Origin: CAITWD01 sp963842065
GTDB taxonomy: Bacteria; Actinomycetota; Thermoleophilia; Miltoncostaeales; Miltoncostaeaceae
NCBI GenBank assembly: GCA_963842065.1
Contig: CAWJEW010000004.1
Coordinates: 124,001-188,000 of the forward strand
Reading direction: 5' to 3'
DNA: 64,000 bases
Shown: piece by piece, positions 63,423 through 64,000 of the stretch
Position numbering within the stretch: position 1 is the first letter of the stretch
Layout of the letters: every line of letters begins with the position of its first letter
Position numbers and translations under genes: made by a program
The notes under the pieces: model-generated
Told to the model about the DNA's origin: nothing
What the model saw: only the letters and a program-made list of their open reading frames with translations
Database searches by the model: none

Positions 63423-64000
63423 TCAGATCGCGCGTACTGTCCCGGACGCGGCGCCGAAGCTCACGTTGGGATCACTCGCGCTGGCGGTGACCCGGTAGGT
63501 CCCACGCACGCGGAGCGCCAGCGCCACCCGCACGGTCCGCGCAGACGCGGTCAGGGCGCGCTCAAACACGTGGCGTCCGGTGCGCCACACCAGCCTCAGG
63601 CGCGCCCCGACGACCAACCGCGAAACCGACACCGTGAGCGATCGCCCATGCCGGATCGTCTTCAGACCCGACAGCGCCAGCGCCGCGTCGGCCTGGGCGA
63701 CGGGCACCGTCACAAAGACGGTGGCCGGCGCGTAGTAGGACGAGGCCGGCGTGAAGCGCACGGCGACGCGCGGCCTGCCCGCGTCGAGGAGTTGCGCAGG
63801 CGTGACAAAGCCGAACGTGCCCGCCGTATCCGCCACGCCGCCGCTCAGCTGCGAGACACCGAGCCGCTGGCCGTAGGTGATCGCGCTGGCGACGGGAAGC
63901 GTGGTGATCCGGGACGGGATCAACGCTGTCGTCGAGCCCCCGTCCGTGATGGTCCAGCCATCGCCCGTCAGCAGGACCGCGTCGTGCGCATGGGCCGCCA
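63423..64000 (-). CDS. Secreted protein with Ig-like segments, C-terminal part
   Basis: The frame is open to the right edge; 192 residues are visible. The sequence is Thr/Val/Ala-rich and beta-like: ITYGQRLGVSQLSGGVAD, then AGTFGFVTPAQLLDAGRPRV and TPASSYYAPATVFVTVPV are the pattern of bacterial Ig-like domains. The end VRGTYRVTASASDPNVSFG resembles another beta-sandwich. No membrane anchor follows, so it may be released or wall-associated. The N-terminal signal is outside the window. Confidence 0.65.
   Translation of the reverse strand, partial: AAHAHDAVLLTGDGWTITDGGSTTALIPSRITTLPVASAITYGQRLGVSQLSGGVADTAGTFGFVTPAQLLDAGRPRVAVRFTPASSYYAPATVFVTVPVAQADAALALSGLKTIRHGRSLTVSVSRLVVGARLRLVWRTGRHVFERALTASARTVRVALALRVRGTYRVTASASDPNVSFGAASGTVRAI

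Overview
The window is a high-GC (roughly 70 %) chromosomal segment with an actinobacterial character. Features pointing that way are frequent GTG and TTG starts, stop/start overlaps of the GTGA type, cysteine-anchored lipoproteins with Ser/Thr-rich linkers, an MmpL-type exporter, a SpoIIAA-type antagonist, paired CrcB fluoride channels and a chromosomal MobF relaxase. The mix of families suggests Thermoleophilia (Solirubrobacterales-like). That placement is inferred from gene content only and is not proven.

Layout. 0-5 kb: the tail of a secreted phosphoesterase, an amt-glnB operon, a lipoprotein and a membrane-anchored HtrA protease. 5-13 kb: two paralogous ABC exporters, one a fused ATPase-permease and one split into two genes. 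They flank a membrane cytochrome b / sulfite-oxidase-like pair and an isolated MobF relaxase-helicase. 13-20 kb: an LpxL/PatA-like acyltransferase, a MacB-like ABC system with convergent subunits, a flippase-like membrane protein and an MmpL exporter. 20-28 kb: housekeeping genes (ppa, typA, an overlapping tmk-holB operon), a sugar-nucleotide epimerase and a CpsB-type PHP phosphatase. 28-32 kb: tRNA-Ala(CGC), a ParA-like pair, and an MFS exporter divergent from a LysR regulator. 33-39 kb: a divergent GAPDH in a likely operon with a 1391-residue PEP/pyruvate-binding protein of unusual architecture. 39-42 kb: three radical-SAM/SPASM paralogues, one of which has lost all its radical-SAM cysteines while another resembles the haem-pathway enzyme AhbC/NirJ. 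42-50 kb: a secreted protein built from three nearly identical 282-bp repeats, a methyltransferase, an FAD oxidoreductase, ETF-quinone oxidoreductase and a gamma-carbonic-anhydrase-like protein. 50-64 kb: redox lipoproteins and cupredoxins, a STAS antagonist, serS, a PfkB kinase, a CBS transporter, crcB-crcB-DUF190, an MFS exporter, nudC, a UbiE-like methyltransferase, a GT39 glycosyltransferase and a partial secreted protein with Ig-like segments.

Frame disruptions. At least eight genes have intact homology split over two frames. Two carry short tandem duplications (11 bp in htrA, 17 bp in the GT39 gene), and removing one copy restores the frame exactly. One has a GC-dinucleotide tract where two bases must be removed. 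The rest need a single-base change, at a short homopolymer in three of them. Such density suggests sequencing or assembly error for many of them, but contingency loci or real decay cannot be excluded from sequence alone.

The most interesting biology is the radical-SAM cluster, with its catalytically dead paralogue and shared upstream motif, and the PPDK-like giant paired with a divergent GAPDH. Further points of interest are the triple-DUF190 fluoride operon, the P-II protein lacking the T-loop Tyr51, and the orphan relaxase between duplicated ABC exporters.
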